From positions 833,489-897,488 of the forward strand of contig NZ_LMUH01000026.1 in the NCBI RefSeq assembly GCF_009766105.1: DNA of 64,000 nt. The letters run 5' to 3'. Position numbers and translations under genes: made by a program. Below, piece by piece: positions 1 through 8,136 of the stretch. Every line of letters begins with the position of its first letter. The stretch's first letter is position 1. Origin of the DNA: Granulicella sp. S156. Its GTDB lineage: Bacteria > Acidobacteriota > Terriglobia > Terriglobales > Acidobacteriaceae. The notes under the pieces are model-generated. The model saw nothing but the letters and a program-made list of their open reading frames with translations. It made no database searches and was not told the DNA's origin.

Positions 1-1057
1 CAGCTCTCTTGATCTCCTGCGCAAGCAGCGGGTTCCACATAGCAGCCGTGGAGGACATCACGGCATCCGCGCCGGCCTTGCGGTACTCGTCATAATCGGC
101 AGCATCGCCGACGCCGCCGACACCGGTGATTTCAAACTTCAGTCCTAGCTTCTCGCGAAAAGCTGCAAGACGGCCTGCCATGTTGAGGCCAGCCCACTTG
201 ATGGAACTACCGCAGACACCGCTGCGCAGGCGGCCTTCGCCCGGCAGAGCCTGATGGCCAGCTTCATCGACGATCTCCGCGGAGATGGTGTTGATAGAGG
301 CTATGCCATCCACGACATGGCCGATCTCTTTGAGTAGAGTCTCCAGATGGGCGTCATCCGCAAAGTAGGCGAGCTTGATGACGAGTGGAACACTGCCAAG
401 TTCCTGCTTGATCGTTTCGACGACCTGGCGACTGCGAGGAACGTCGAAGCACAGAAGCTCGGAGGTGCCTTCGTTCGGGCAGCTTAGATTGACCTCGACG
501 ATCTTTACGCCTGTCTCTTTGAGCAAGCGGGCGCCGAGAGCAAAGTCCGCTAGATACGCGGCGACGCTGCCGCCCTCGGACTTCGTCCCCTGATAACTCG
601 CGACGACGACCTGCCCTTTGCGGGCGTGGACTACAGCCGATGCGAGATCCGGCTGCCAGAAGTCGGGATCGAAGGAGGGAACGCCGAAGGAGTTCGTAAT
701 CGACAGAGGTGTGGTGTAGTCGTGGCGAGTAACCAGTCGCGACTTATCGGGAGTTAGATCGCCCTCAACCTCTACAGGGAGGACGTTCGGCCAGGGATGG
801 CTGGGAAACTTATGGGTTCGGACGGTCTTATAGACCGGAATATCGAAGCCTTTATCGAGGGCTGCTTTGACGAAGGTGCCGTTCAATAGAGGACCGGCGG
901 GAATTCCGAAGGGAGTAAAGACCGGGTGCCCTAAGAACTGATACTTCGGCTCGCCAGCTTGATCGTAGGTGGTGGAATCGGCAAAGATTCCGAACGGGCC
1001 ATGTTCAAAATTGTCCTGGTATGATCTTGCCGGGTCATAGAATGGCTCGGAGAACAT
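1..1057 (-). CDS. dihydroorotate dehydrogenase-like flavoprotein (C-terminus cut by window edge)
   Basis: The minus-strand frame is open for 352 codons and runs off the left edge, so the C-terminus is missing. Visible motifs are those of the class 1 dihydroorotate/dihydropyrimidine dehydrogenase TIM barrel: TPFGIPAGP near the N-terminus, VNLSCPNEG in the middle, and ITGVGGVGDAADYDEYRKAG followed by GADAVMSSTAAMWNP in the phosphate-binding part. The family oxidises dihydropyrimidines with FMN. The start is ATG at 1057, preceded by GGGAG about 10 bases upstream. The frame extends to an earlier ATG at 1180 but has no better ribosome site. The N-terminal segment (FSEPFYDPARSYQDNFEHGP) is not typical of PyrD, so the exact substrate is open. 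Confidence 0.8.
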   Translation of the reverse strand, partial: MFSEPFYDPARSYQDNFEHGPFGIFADSTTYDQAGEPKYQFLGHPVFTPFGIPAGPLLNGTFVKAALDKGFDIPVYKTVRTHKFPSHPWPNVLPVEVEGDLTPDKSRLVTRHDYTTPLSITNSFGVPSFDPDFWQPDLASAVVHARKGQVVVASYQGTKSEGGSVAAYLADFALGARLLKETGVKIVEVNLSCPNEGTSELLCFDVPRSRQVVETIKQELGSVPLVIKLAYFADDAHLETLLKEIGHVVDGIASINTISAEIVDEAGHQALPGEGRLRSGVCGSSIKWAGLNMAGRLAAFREKLGLKFEITGVGGVGDAADYDEYRKAGADAVMSSTAAMWNPLLAQEIKRA

Positions 1058-1277
1058 GTCGTCAGGGGCTCCCGTCTGGTTAAGAATATCACGGTGAGAC
1101 GGGACGATCGTTCCACTGCGGAATGCTGCAAAAGCCTTGACGCAACGGGCGCGACGGTTCGCAAAGGAACGCGACGGCATTTGTATTCGGGAAAATGCTT
1201 GCCCCGAGTATCCAGCTCTATTTGCTTCGGACTGTTAGAGCTGAAGGCTTCCGACCTTCTGGGCGGAGGCCATCCCT

Positions 1278-1946
1278 CTACTCTTCTTCGGCGATGGCAC
1301 CATGCCGCACGTCGGCACCGCGCACCCAGAAGATCACGTCCTCCGCGATGTTGGTCGCGTGATCTCCGACGCGCTCCAGGTTGCGGGAGATGATGAGCGC
1401 GTTCAGGGCCTGCGGAGTCATCTCAGGGCGTTGGCCGATGAGCGTGCTCAGGGATTTGAATGCGGCAGAGTTCATCTCGTCGACCTGGTCGTCCAGTGCA
1501 AGCACCGACTGTGCCAGATCGGCATCGCCTTCGATAAAGGCCTGTAGCGCCTTGCGCACCATCGCCGACGACAAGGAGGCGAGCTTGGGGATGTCTACCG
1601 GGACGTCCACGTTGGCGAACATGCCGAGATCCTGCACGCGCTGGGCGATGTTCACGGCCTGGTCGCCTACGCGCTCCAGATCGGCGTTGATGCGAATGAC
1701 CGCGATGATGAATCGCAGGTCGACGGCCATCGGCTGTTCCATGGCCAGAAGATCGAGCGCGGCCTGATCGATCTCGCGCTCCATGCGATTGATCGCCGGC
1801 TCGGAGCGCAGCACCATCTCGCACAGACCGGTATCGCGGGTGGAGTAGGCCTCGGTGGAGCGTTGAATGGCCTGTTCGACAAGGCCAGCCATCACCAGCA
1901 ACCGCTCTTTCAGTTCGTCCAGATTTTGTTGAAATTTGATTCTCAT
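1278..1946 (-). CDS. phoU: phosphate signalling protein PhoU
   Basis: A 222-residue all-helical protein with two PhoU repeats; the ends of the helices carry the metal-binding ERVGD patterns (DLERVGDQAVNIA and NLERVGDHATNIAED). PhoU links PstSCAB flux to PhoR and keeps the Pho regulon off when phosphate is plentiful. It is the last gene of the pst operon. Its ATG at 1946 overlaps the TGA of pstB (TGATG), with GGGGAGG eight bases upstream, so translation is probably coupled. A GTG three bases earlier is possible. Length and motifs are standard for the family. Confidence 0.97.
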   Translation of the reverse strand: MRIKFQQNLDELKERLLVMAGLVEQAIQRSTEAYSTRDTGLCEMVLRSEPAINRMEREIDQAALDLLAMEQPMAVDLRFIIAVIRINADLERVGDQAVNIAQRVQDLGMFANVDVPVDIPKLASLSSAMVRKALQAFIEGDADLAQSVLALDDQVDEMNSAAFKSLSTLIGQRPEMTPQALNALIISRNLERVGDHATNIAEDVIFWVRGADVRHGAIAEEE

Positions 1947-2704
1947 CACCCAAACCTCCCCGTAATGTAATCTTCCGTGCGCTTGTCGGAAGGATTGGTG
2001 AATATCTTATGCGTCTTGCCGAACTCTACCAGAGTTCCCGTAAGGAAGAAGCCTGTATTCTCGGCTACGCGAGCGGCCTGCTGCATGTTGTGCGTCACGA
2101 TAACGATCGTGTACTGACTCTTCAGTTCGAAGATCAGGTCTTCAATCTTAGCGGTCGACACGGGGTCGAGCGCACTGGCTGGCTCATCCATGAGCAGAAC
2201 TTCGGGGTCCACTGCCAACGCGCGCGCGATGCAGAGCCTCTGCTGCTGACCTCCAGAGATGCTGGCGCCGGACTTCTTCTTGAGGTCGTCCTTCACCTCG
2301 TCCCACAGCGCCGCGGACTTGAGGCTGCGCTCGACAACTTCATCAAGCACGCGCTTGTTGCGAAAGCCGTTCAGCTTGAGCCCGCTGGCGACGTTGTCGT
2401 AGATGGACATCGTGGGAAACGGATTCGGCCGCTGGAAGACCATGCCGATGCGGCGGCGAATCTCCACCGGCGACGCATCTTTGTAGATATCGATGTCGCC
2501 GATGCGGACGGTGCCTTCGGCACGCGCGATCGGGTTCGTCTCATGCATGCGGTTCAGGCAGCGGACGAAGGTCGACTTGCCGCAACCTGACGGACCGATA
2601 AGCGCGGTCGCGTGGTTGGCGGGGATCTGCAGATTAATATCCTTGAGCGTGTGTGTCTGTCCGTACCACGCATTCAAGTTTTCGACGTGAATGTCGACTC
2701 CCAC
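1946..2704 (-). CDS. pstB: phosphate ABC transporter ATP-binding protein PstB
   Basis: A 252-residue ABC ATPase that powers phosphate import on the cytoplasmic face. Walker [10 protein letters not shown] lies at residues 37-45, the signature SGGQQQR at about 150 and Walker [12 protein letters not shown] at about 170-180. The frame is open further upstream, but the start is GTG at 2704: it has AAAGGAGGG just before it and overlaps the TAG stop of pstA by one base, giving the usual family length. It sits between pstA and phoU in the order pstS-pstC-pstA-pstB-phoU. Confidence 0.97.
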   Translation of the reverse strand: MGVDIHVENLNAWYGQTHTLKDINLQIPANHATALIGPSGCGKSTFVRCLNRMHETNPIARAEGTVRIGDIDIYKDASPVEIRRRIGMVFQRPNPFPTMSIYDNVASGLKLNGFRNKRVLDEVVERSLKSAALWDEVKDDLKKKSGASISGGQQQRLCIARALAVDPEVLLMDEPASALDPVSTAKIEDLIFELKSQYTIVIVTHNMQQAARVAENTGFFLTGTLVEFGKTHKIFTNPSDKRTEDYITGRFG

Positions 2705-3591
2705 TAGTGCCCTCCTTTGAGCGCGCCACGATTGGCAAAGATTCGCACCAGCGTTACCGAGATCATGATCATGGCAATGAGCACAAGGGCTCCGGCCCAG
2801 GCCAGACGATGCCACTCATCGTATGGCGATACCGCGTAGACGAAGATCTGCAGGGGAAGCGCGGCGATGGGTTGATTGAGGTTGAAACTCCAGAACTGAT
2901 TGCCGAAGGCCGTGAACAGCAGCGGGGCTGTCTCACCCGCGACGCGCGCGAAGGCCAGCATGCAGCCCGTAATGATGCCGGGGGAGGCTGTGCGCAGGCT
3001 GACCGAGATGACTGTGCGCCACTTGGGAATACCCAGGCCCAGCGCCGCCTCGCGCACGGCGTGCGGCACGGTGGCCAGCATCTCTTCCGTGGTGCGGGTG
3101 ATGGTAGGAACCATCATGATCGCCAGCGCGATACCACCGGCGAACGCCGAGAAGTGCTGCTGTTTGGCGACAATCAGCGCGTACGCGGCCATGCCCATCA
3201 CGATGGAGGGCACGCCGTTCAACACATCGGCGGTGAAGCGGATGATATTGCCGAACAGACGCCCCTGGCCATACTCCGCCAGATATACGCCAGCACCAAT
3301 ACCTACCGGAATGCCCAAAAGACTGGCCAGCCCTAGGATGACGCCGGAACCGACGATCGCATTGGCCATGCCGCCGCCCGGCTGACCAACGGGTGCCGGA
3401 ACATGCGTGAAGAAGGCGAGGTTGAGCGAGCTGGCACCCTTATAGATGAGGTAGCCGAGGATCGCCACCAGCGGAACCAGCACGACCACCGTGCTGAGGA
3501 TGGCAAGCGTCGTGACCAGGTGATTCGCAGCGGAGCGCCGCAGGGAGCTCAACCGCTCGCTGGTTGCAGAACGTACCGGAAGAGATCCCAT
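2704..3591 (-). CDS. pstA: phosphate ABC transporter permease PstA
   Basis: A 295-residue inner-membrane permease with about six hydrophobic segments; the first spans roughly residues 24-48. The EAA cytoplasmic loop reads [22 protein letters not shown], typical of PstA, and contacts PstB. With PstC it forms the phosphate channel. The gene starts one base inside the stop of pstC and ends at the GTG start of pstB, so pstC, pstA and pstB are tightly packed and probably co-translated. Confidence 0.96.
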   Translation of the reverse strand: MGSLPVRSATSERLSSLRRSAANHLVTTLAILSTVVVLVPLVAILGYLIYKGASSLNLAFFTHVPAPVGQPGGGMANAIVGSGVILGLASLLGIPVGIGAGVYLAEYGQGRLFGNIIRFTADVLNGVPSIVMGMAAYALIVAKQQHFSAFAGGIALAIMMVPTITRTTEEMLATVPHAVREAALGLGIPKWRTVISVSLRTASPGIITGCMLAFARVAGETAPLLFTAFGNQFWSFNLNQPIAALPLQIFVYAVSPYDEWHRLAWAGALVLIAMIMISVTLVRIFANRGALKGGH

Positions 3592-4637
3592 CAGGCCGCC
3601 CTCGCCGTATTTCCGCGCGTTACGGCCCAGACCAGCAGCCGGGCGATGCCGTTGACCACAATCGTCACCAGGAACAGTGCCAGGCCGATCTCGATCAATG
3701 CGCTGAGGTAGAGGTCGCCGGTAGCCTCGGAGAACTCGTTGGCGATCACGCTGGCCAGCGTAGTCGCCGGCGCGAAGAGGCTCTTGCTGATGTCGGGATG
3801 GTTGCCGATGACCATGGTGACCGCCATCGTCTCTCCGAGTGCGCGGCCAAGGCCAAGGATGACGGATCCCACGATGCCGATGCGCGCATTGCGCAGCACG
3901 CTCATGCGAATCATCTCCCAGCGAGTCGCGCCCAGGGCAAGAGCGGCTTCGCGCTGATGGATCGGTACCGCCTTCATCACGTCGCGGCTGATCGACGAGA
4001 TGACCGGAAAGATCATGATGGCGAGGATGACGCTGGCCGTCAGCATGCCGACGCCAAAGTTGGAGCCACCAAAGAAGCCGGTCCAGCCAAGATACTTCTG
4101 CAACACTGGCCCGACGTTATCGCGCATGATCGGCACCAGAATGAAGATCGCCCAGAGGCCATAGATCACGCTGGGAATGGCGGCGAGCAGTTCGGTCAGG
4201 AAGGCGATGGGCCCGCGCAGCCACAGGGGGCATATCTCCAGCAGAAAGATGGACACGCACAGTGCCAGAGGAACCGCCATGCAAACGGCGAGCAGCGAGG
4301 AGACAACCGTGCCCCAGATAAAGGGCAGCGCGCCGAAGTCTCCGGAGTTTGGATCCCAGGAGCTGCTGGTAAAGAACTTCCACCCAAAGGTATGGATCGA
4401 CAGCTTGGAGTTCACCACCAATACGGAGAGGATGAGCAGCACGATGAGGAAGATGCTCAACGCGCACACGATCATCAACCCCCAGAAGGTACCGTCTGCA
4501 ACCTTGCCCGAACTCTTGGACTGCAGAAAGCTGCGGACGATGGAAGGTGGCTTAATCGCTTCCACGACAGGTTCCGCAGCCTGGGTACGCTCCGAAAGGA
4601 CGGTCTGCGGAAGCTGGATGGACCCTGGCTTGTTCAT
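3591..4637 (-). CDS. pstC: phosphate ABC transporter permease PstC
   Basis: A permease of about 348 residues that partners PstA. A cytoplasmic N-terminus is followed by a strong hydrophobic helix (MIVCALSIFLIVLLILSVLV), then five further membrane segments, with the EAA loop QREAALALGATRWEMIRMSVL. The frame is also open from an ATG at 4709. I chose ATG at 4637 (MNKPGSIQLPQ) because the longer version adds 24 residues with no hydrophobic or conserved character; neither start has a strong ribosome site. A hairpin lies between pstS and this gene, which may lower pstC expression relative to pstS. Confidence 0.93.
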   Translation of the reverse strand: MNKPGSIQLPQTVLSERTQAAEPVVEAIKPPSIVRSFLQSKSSGKVADGTFWGLMIVCALSIFLIVLLILSVLVVNSKLSIHTFGWKFFTSSSWDPNSGDFGALPFIWGTVVSSLLAVCMAVPLALCVSIFLLEICPLWLRGPIAFLTELLAAIPSVIYGLWAIFILVPIMRDNVGPVLQKYLGWTGFFGGSNFGVGMLTASVILAIMIFPVISSISRDVMKAVPIHQREAALALGATRWEMIRMSVLRNARIGIVGSVILGLGRALGETMAVTMVIGNHPDISKSLFAPATTLASVIANEFSEATGDLYLSALIEIGLALFLVTIVVNGIARLLVWAVTRGNTARAA

Positions 4638-4740
4638 TGGCACACGCTCTGCGTTCTCCCAAGCCACTTTATTAAAACCGTGTGAATAGACTGTGAATTT
4701 CAGCCGCATTCATAGTAGCAGTGAGAGCTGGAAAGTGAAG

Positions 4741-4776
4741 AAAAAGGAGCTTGCGATGCACAGCAAGCTCCTTTTT
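4741..4776 (-). terminator. intercistronic hairpin between pstS and pstC
   Basis: A perfect 14-bp stem (AAAAAGGAGCTTGC pairing with GCAAGCTCCTTTTT) with an eight-base loop begins ten bases after the pstS stop. Read on the minus strand it ends in a U-rich 3' arm, so it can act as a partial terminator or as a 3'-end protecting pstS mRNA. Binding-protein genes at the head of ABC operons often have such a structure, which gives more binding protein than permease. Confidence 0.85.
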
Positions 4777-4785
4777 ATCAACTGG

Positions 4786-5793
4786 TTACTGGATCTGGCT
4801 GATGGTCTGGCGTACGCGATCAGCAACCGGCTTCGGGAGCGGAGCATAGGTCATCTGAGAAGCCTCGTCTTCGCCGTGGTCGAGCATCCACTGGAGGAAG
4901 TCGTGCAGAACCTTCCCCTTTGCAGGATCGTCGGACTTGACGGGAATCAGCAGCCAGGTAAACGACGAGATGGGGTAGGACTCAGGACCGGCAGCATTCG
5001 TGATGGAGACACGATAGTCGGCGGGCATGTTCTTGGAGGCAGCGGCAGCGGCAGCTGTTACGCCACCGGTCGAGGCCTTTATCCACTTGCCGGCAGCGTT
5101 GCGAACCAGGCCGTAGGACATATTGTTACCCGCTGCATAGATCAGCTCGACATAGCCGAAGGAGTAGGGACTGTTGCGGATCATGCCCGCGACGCCCTCA
5201 TTGCCCTTCTGCCCGATACCTACAGGCCAACGCACGGATGCGCCGCGGCCAACCTTCGAAAGGAAATCCGGGCTCACCTTGGAGAGGAAGTCGGTGAAGA
5301 TGAACGTCGTACCCGATCCCTCCGAGCGATAGACCGGGAGGATCTGGTGGTCGGGGAGGTTGACGCCGGGATTGTCCTTCGCGATACGTGGGTCATGCCA
5401 GTTGGTGATCTTGCCCAGATAGATGTCGGCAATGACATCCCCCGAAAACTTGAGGTCGCTACCCACGCCCGGAAGGGTATAGACCGGAACCACTGCTCCG
5501 AGCACGGACGGAATGGCGACCAGCTTGATCTTCGACTCGGCAATCTGCTGATCGGTCATTGTGACATCCGAAGCACCGAAGTCGACGATCTTCGACGTTA
5601 CCTGGCGGATGCCGGCACCCGACCCGACCGACTGATAGTTGATCTTCACACCCGGGTGAGCGTTGCTGTACTCGATGAACCAGCGCGAGTAGATGGGATT
5701 GGGGAAGGTAGCTCCCGCGCCAGTAAGATTCTGGGCACCAGCAGTCGCCGCGAGTGCTGCCAGCATAACTACGGGAAAAAGTTTAGCTTTCAC
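4786..5793 (-). CDS. pstS: periplasmic phosphate-binding protein PstS
   Basis: A 335-residue protein with a clear Sec signal peptide (MKAKLFPVVMLAALAATAGAQ). The mature part begins LTGAGATFPNPIYSRWF, the family hallmark. Further phosphate-contact segments are GSGAGIRQ, DFGASDVTM and YRSEGSGTTFIFTDFL. It captures inorganic phosphate in the periplasm and delivers it to PstCA. AGGAG nine bases before the ATG fixes the start. It is the first pst gene and is followed by a hairpin that separates it from pstC. Confidence 0.97.
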   Translation of the reverse strand: MKAKLFPVVMLAALAATAGAQNLTGAGATFPNPIYSRWFIEYSNAHPGVKINYQSVGSGAGIRQVTSKIVDFGASDVTMTDQQIAESKIKLVAIPSVLGAVVPVYTLPGVGSDLKFSGDVIADIYLGKITNWHDPRIAKDNPGVNLPDHQILPVYRSEGSGTTFIFTDFLSKVSPDFLSKVGRGASVRWPVGIGQKGNEGVAGMIRNSPYSFGYVELIYAAGNNMSYGLVRNAAGKWIKASTGGVTAAAAAASKNMPADYRVSITNAAGPESYPISSFTWLLIPVKSDDPAKGKVLHDFLQWMLDHGEDEASQMTYAPLPKPVADRVRQTISQIQ

Positions 5794-5826
5794 AAATGTC
5801 TCCTGAAAATCTCTCTACTGCGGACT

Positions 5827-5852
5827 GCGGCCCTCCCGGATGGGAGGGCCGC
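5827..5852 (-). terminator. GC-rich hairpin between the porin gene and pstS
   Basis: A perfect 11-bp stem (GCGGCCCTCCC / GGGAGGGCCGC) with a GGAT tetraloop sits between the end of the porin gene and pstS. There is no T-run on either side, so it may be a Rho-assisted terminator or an mRNA-stabilising structure rather than a classical intrinsic terminator. Confidence 0.55.
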
Positions 5853-5896
5853 CCCTACTTTGGATGCTACCTATCCTACGACTGTAAGCCTACGAC

Positions 5897-7828
5897 CTAC
5901 GGGATGTAGTAACGCATGCTGACGTGGATCATGTTGTCTTCGGCGCGCGGGCCAGTTGGGCCAGCGGTAGTACCGACACCCGACCACAGATTGCGCTGGA
6001 GATAGCTGTAGGTGAGCTGGTACTGAAGACGGCCATACTGCGGGCTATTGATAAGACGATAGGTAAGGCCGATCATGCCTTCCTGGATGTAGCGGGTTGG
6101 GGAAGAGCAGCCTGAGGCTGCGATCGAACCAGCCGAACCACCCGTGCTCGCCGGATTCGGCGGAAGAGCATAGCATCCGGTATCGCTCAGGTTGCGGGGG
6201 CCGTAACCGATGAGAGCTCCCGTCGACGTGGTGTATACCGTACGCTGCGCATACTCGCCACCGTAGTAGGCATAGAGGTCGAGCTTCGGAGTGGGGTGCG
6301 TTTCGATGCTCAACAGGCCGTGATAGTTACGAATCGGCTCCAGCGTTCCGTCGGGACGCAGCGTCGCGTCGGCGAGCTGTGCCGAGCCATAGCGGCCAAC
6401 ACCTTGTCCACCCATCGCCTGTACCGCGACATCGATGAACTTGCTGGGAGATACGCGTGCGCTACCAAAGATGCCACCCGCAGCTACCGTATTGCCTGAG
6501 TAATTAGTGGAATAGGTATACGCTACACTCGCCGCTGTCGTCCCTGAAGCCGGTACTGCAGCCTCGGTGAGGATGGGGTAGTAGTAGTCACGCAGGAAAC
6601 GGCCGATTCCACCGACCTCGAAGTGCGCCTTGGGCAGGTCATACGCAGCCTTGACGATGACGTCGGGAGCGACGTTGTTGGCATACGTGGTGATTCCGCC
6701 CGTGCTTGCGGTGTTTCCTGCACCGATGTTCCCGGCAGCGTTGTAGAGTCCACCGTTCTGGCCAGGACCCGCGAAGAAGAAGTTGGCGGGTATCGCGCTT
6801 GCAATCGTCGAAGACACTGTGAAGTTGGTGATCTGCGCCTGCTCAACCGACGCTGCCACGGTGAAGGCCCCTTTGGTCACATCGCCGAAGCGCTGCTGGA
6901 CGCGGAAGCCCGGCTGGCGAGTCCAGCTATAGCCGACCATGTACTGCGGGTCGACCGTGTTCGGCTGTTTCTCAGTGCGGACGTCAGTGCTTCTGCCGTC
7001 TTCGGTCACGAGGGACCAGGTCTGGCCACCGGTTACAGCGAAGCCGCCCTGCGTCTCGGCCTTGCCCCAGATCTGGCGCACGCGGAACACATAGCTGTCG
7101 CTCTGGTTGTTGTTGGACGAGGTGCCGGTTCCCAGGAAGTCGGACTCGAAGTAACCCGAGAGCCTGTAGTTGCCGGCGTTGGCCTGAAAGAGGCCGCCGA
7201 GACGGCTCTGGCGGGCCGAGAAGTTCAGCTCACTCACATGGCCTTCATTCGCGGCGGGGAAAGGAATCGAATTAAAGGGTGTGTTGATGTCTGAGTTCAC
7301 CGAGTGCTGACGCCACACACCTTCAGCCGCGAAGAAGGCGACGGGAGTGATCGTGACGCCCTTGTAGTGAATGGCCGACGGTGAATCGATCTGCTGCTGG
7401 AGGTTCTTCTGAGTCGTGGTGACCGTCTCGGCCAGACCGGCGTTGCTGGTCTTCAGGTCGCTGACCGTGGTCTGCAGAGCGTCAGCCTTGCTCGAGCTCT
7501 CGGACGCGGCAGTGGTGGCCTGGGCTGCAGCGGCGGATGCAGCAGCAGCCTGAGACTGAGCCTCAGCAGCCGACTGCTGGGCGGTGGCGGCCTGCTGATC
7601 CTTGCCCGCGAGTTGTGACTTCAGGGTTTCAATCTCACTCTGCTGAGCGTGCATCTCTTCGCGCAGTTCGCGCAGCTGTGTTTCCGTTGCGCTCTCGGCC
7701 TTCGCTTTCGCTGGGTGCTTGGCCTTCTTGTGCGCCTTGCTGTCATCTGTCGTCTGAGCATGCACAGAGACCGAAGCCAATGTTGCTGCAGCCAGAACGG
7801 TGGCCAGTATCCTGAGTCGTGTCATCAT
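5897..7828 (-). CDS. DcaP-like outer-membrane porin
   Basis: A 643-residue exported protein. A signal peptide ends at VSVHAQ. A Lys/Ala-rich stretch and a heptad coiled coil follow (about residues 50-135, ETQLRELREEMHAQQSEIET then a long Ala/Gln/Ser helix). After that comes a beta-barrel of about 480 residues ending in the aromatic C-terminus MRYYIP. The segment LNFSARQSRLGG plus FRVRQIWGKAET and GGQTWSLVTEDGR resembles DcaP-type porins, which are trimeric with an N-terminal coiled coil. Its place directly upstream of pstS on the same strand suggests phosphate or phosphoester uptake across the outer membrane; that is inference. GAGGA stands just before two adjacent ATG codons (7828 and 7825). 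Confidence 0.85.
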   Translation of the reverse strand: MMTRLRILATVLAAATLASVSVHAQTTDDSKAHKKAKHPAKAKAESATETQLRELREEMHAQQSEIETLKSQLAGKDQQAATAQQSAAEAQSQAAAASAAAAQATTAASESSSKADALQTTVSDLKTSNAGLAETVTTTQKNLQQQIDSPSAIHYKGVTITPVAFFAAEGVWRQHSVNSDINTPFNSIPFPAANEGHVSELNFSARQSRLGGLFQANAGNYRLSGYFESDFLGTGTSSNNNQSDSYVFRVRQIWGKAETQGGFAVTGGQTWSLVTEDGRSTDVRTEKQPNTVDPQYMVGYSWTRQPGFRVQQRFGDVTKGAFTVAASVEQAQITNFTVSSTIASAIPANFFFAGPGQNGGLYNAAGNIGAGNTASTGGITTYANNVAPDVIVKAAYDLPKAHFEVGGIGRFLRDYYYPILTEAAVPASGTTAASVAYTYSTNYSGNTVAAGGIFGSARVSPSKFIDVAVQAMGGQGVGRYGSAQLADATLRPDGTLEPIRNYHGLLSIETHPTPKLDLYAYYGGEYAQRTVYTTSTGALIGYGPRNLSDTGCYALPPNPASTGGSAGSIAASGCSSPTRYIQEGMIGLTYRLINSPQYGRLQYQLTYSYLQRNLWSGVGTTAGPTGPRAEDNMIHVSMRYYIP

Positions 7829-8136
7829 TCCTCGTACGGACCAGCTAAGGTGTTCTACTCTCCGGCTGTCATTCGCCCGAGTCCAAACTTTCCTTGCCTG
7901 ATTTATCCGTTAGGGCGATGCTCGCAACTCAATGTAAACATTCGAAAAACCCAATATTAATGAACGATGAATTCCGTTAAAATTGGGACCTTTTTCCGCT
8001 GCAGGTGGCCTCGGAACGGAGATTCCACAGAAGAAAGCGAAGTTAACCGTATATTCAAACAACATTGACCTAGTGCAAAAGGTTGAGGAGCTACAAGGGA
8101 GGACACAAGTATCTTCACCTTTTGAGGCTTCCAAGT
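7829..8136. promoter_or_regulatory. divergent promoter region between porin/pst and phosphoesterase
   Basis: This 308-base spacer separates two divergent genes linked to phosphate and must hold both promoters. It is AT-richer than its flanks around 7920-7985 and contains AATGT-AA-ACATT at about 7931. A single CTGTCATT at about 7876 resembles half of a classical Pho box, but no properly spaced second half is visible. PhoB control is therefore plausible from context, not shown by sequence. No RNA gene or coding frame is evident here. Confidence 0.5.

Noticed and set aside
1058-1277. Possible gene between the dehydrogenase and phoU
   Set aside because: The in-frame extension of the dehydrogenase to ATG 1180 and the frames on the other strand lack ribosome sites and domains. 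Part of the sequence resembles the CGCAAAGGAACGCG type of extragenic repeat.
3564-4685. Long open frame of 373 codons on the plus strand
   Set aside because: It is antisense to pstC; composition is His/Asp/Gln-rich as expected for the reverse of a GC-rich membrane-protein gene, with no domain.
4693-5922. 409-codon plus-strand frame over pstS
   Set aside because: Antisense shadow of pstS, which has clear signal peptide and motifs on the minus strand.
7870-7900. Candidate Pho box near CTGTCATT
   Set aside because: Only one half-site is seen; the second at the required 11-base period is missing, so it is not called as a PhoB site.
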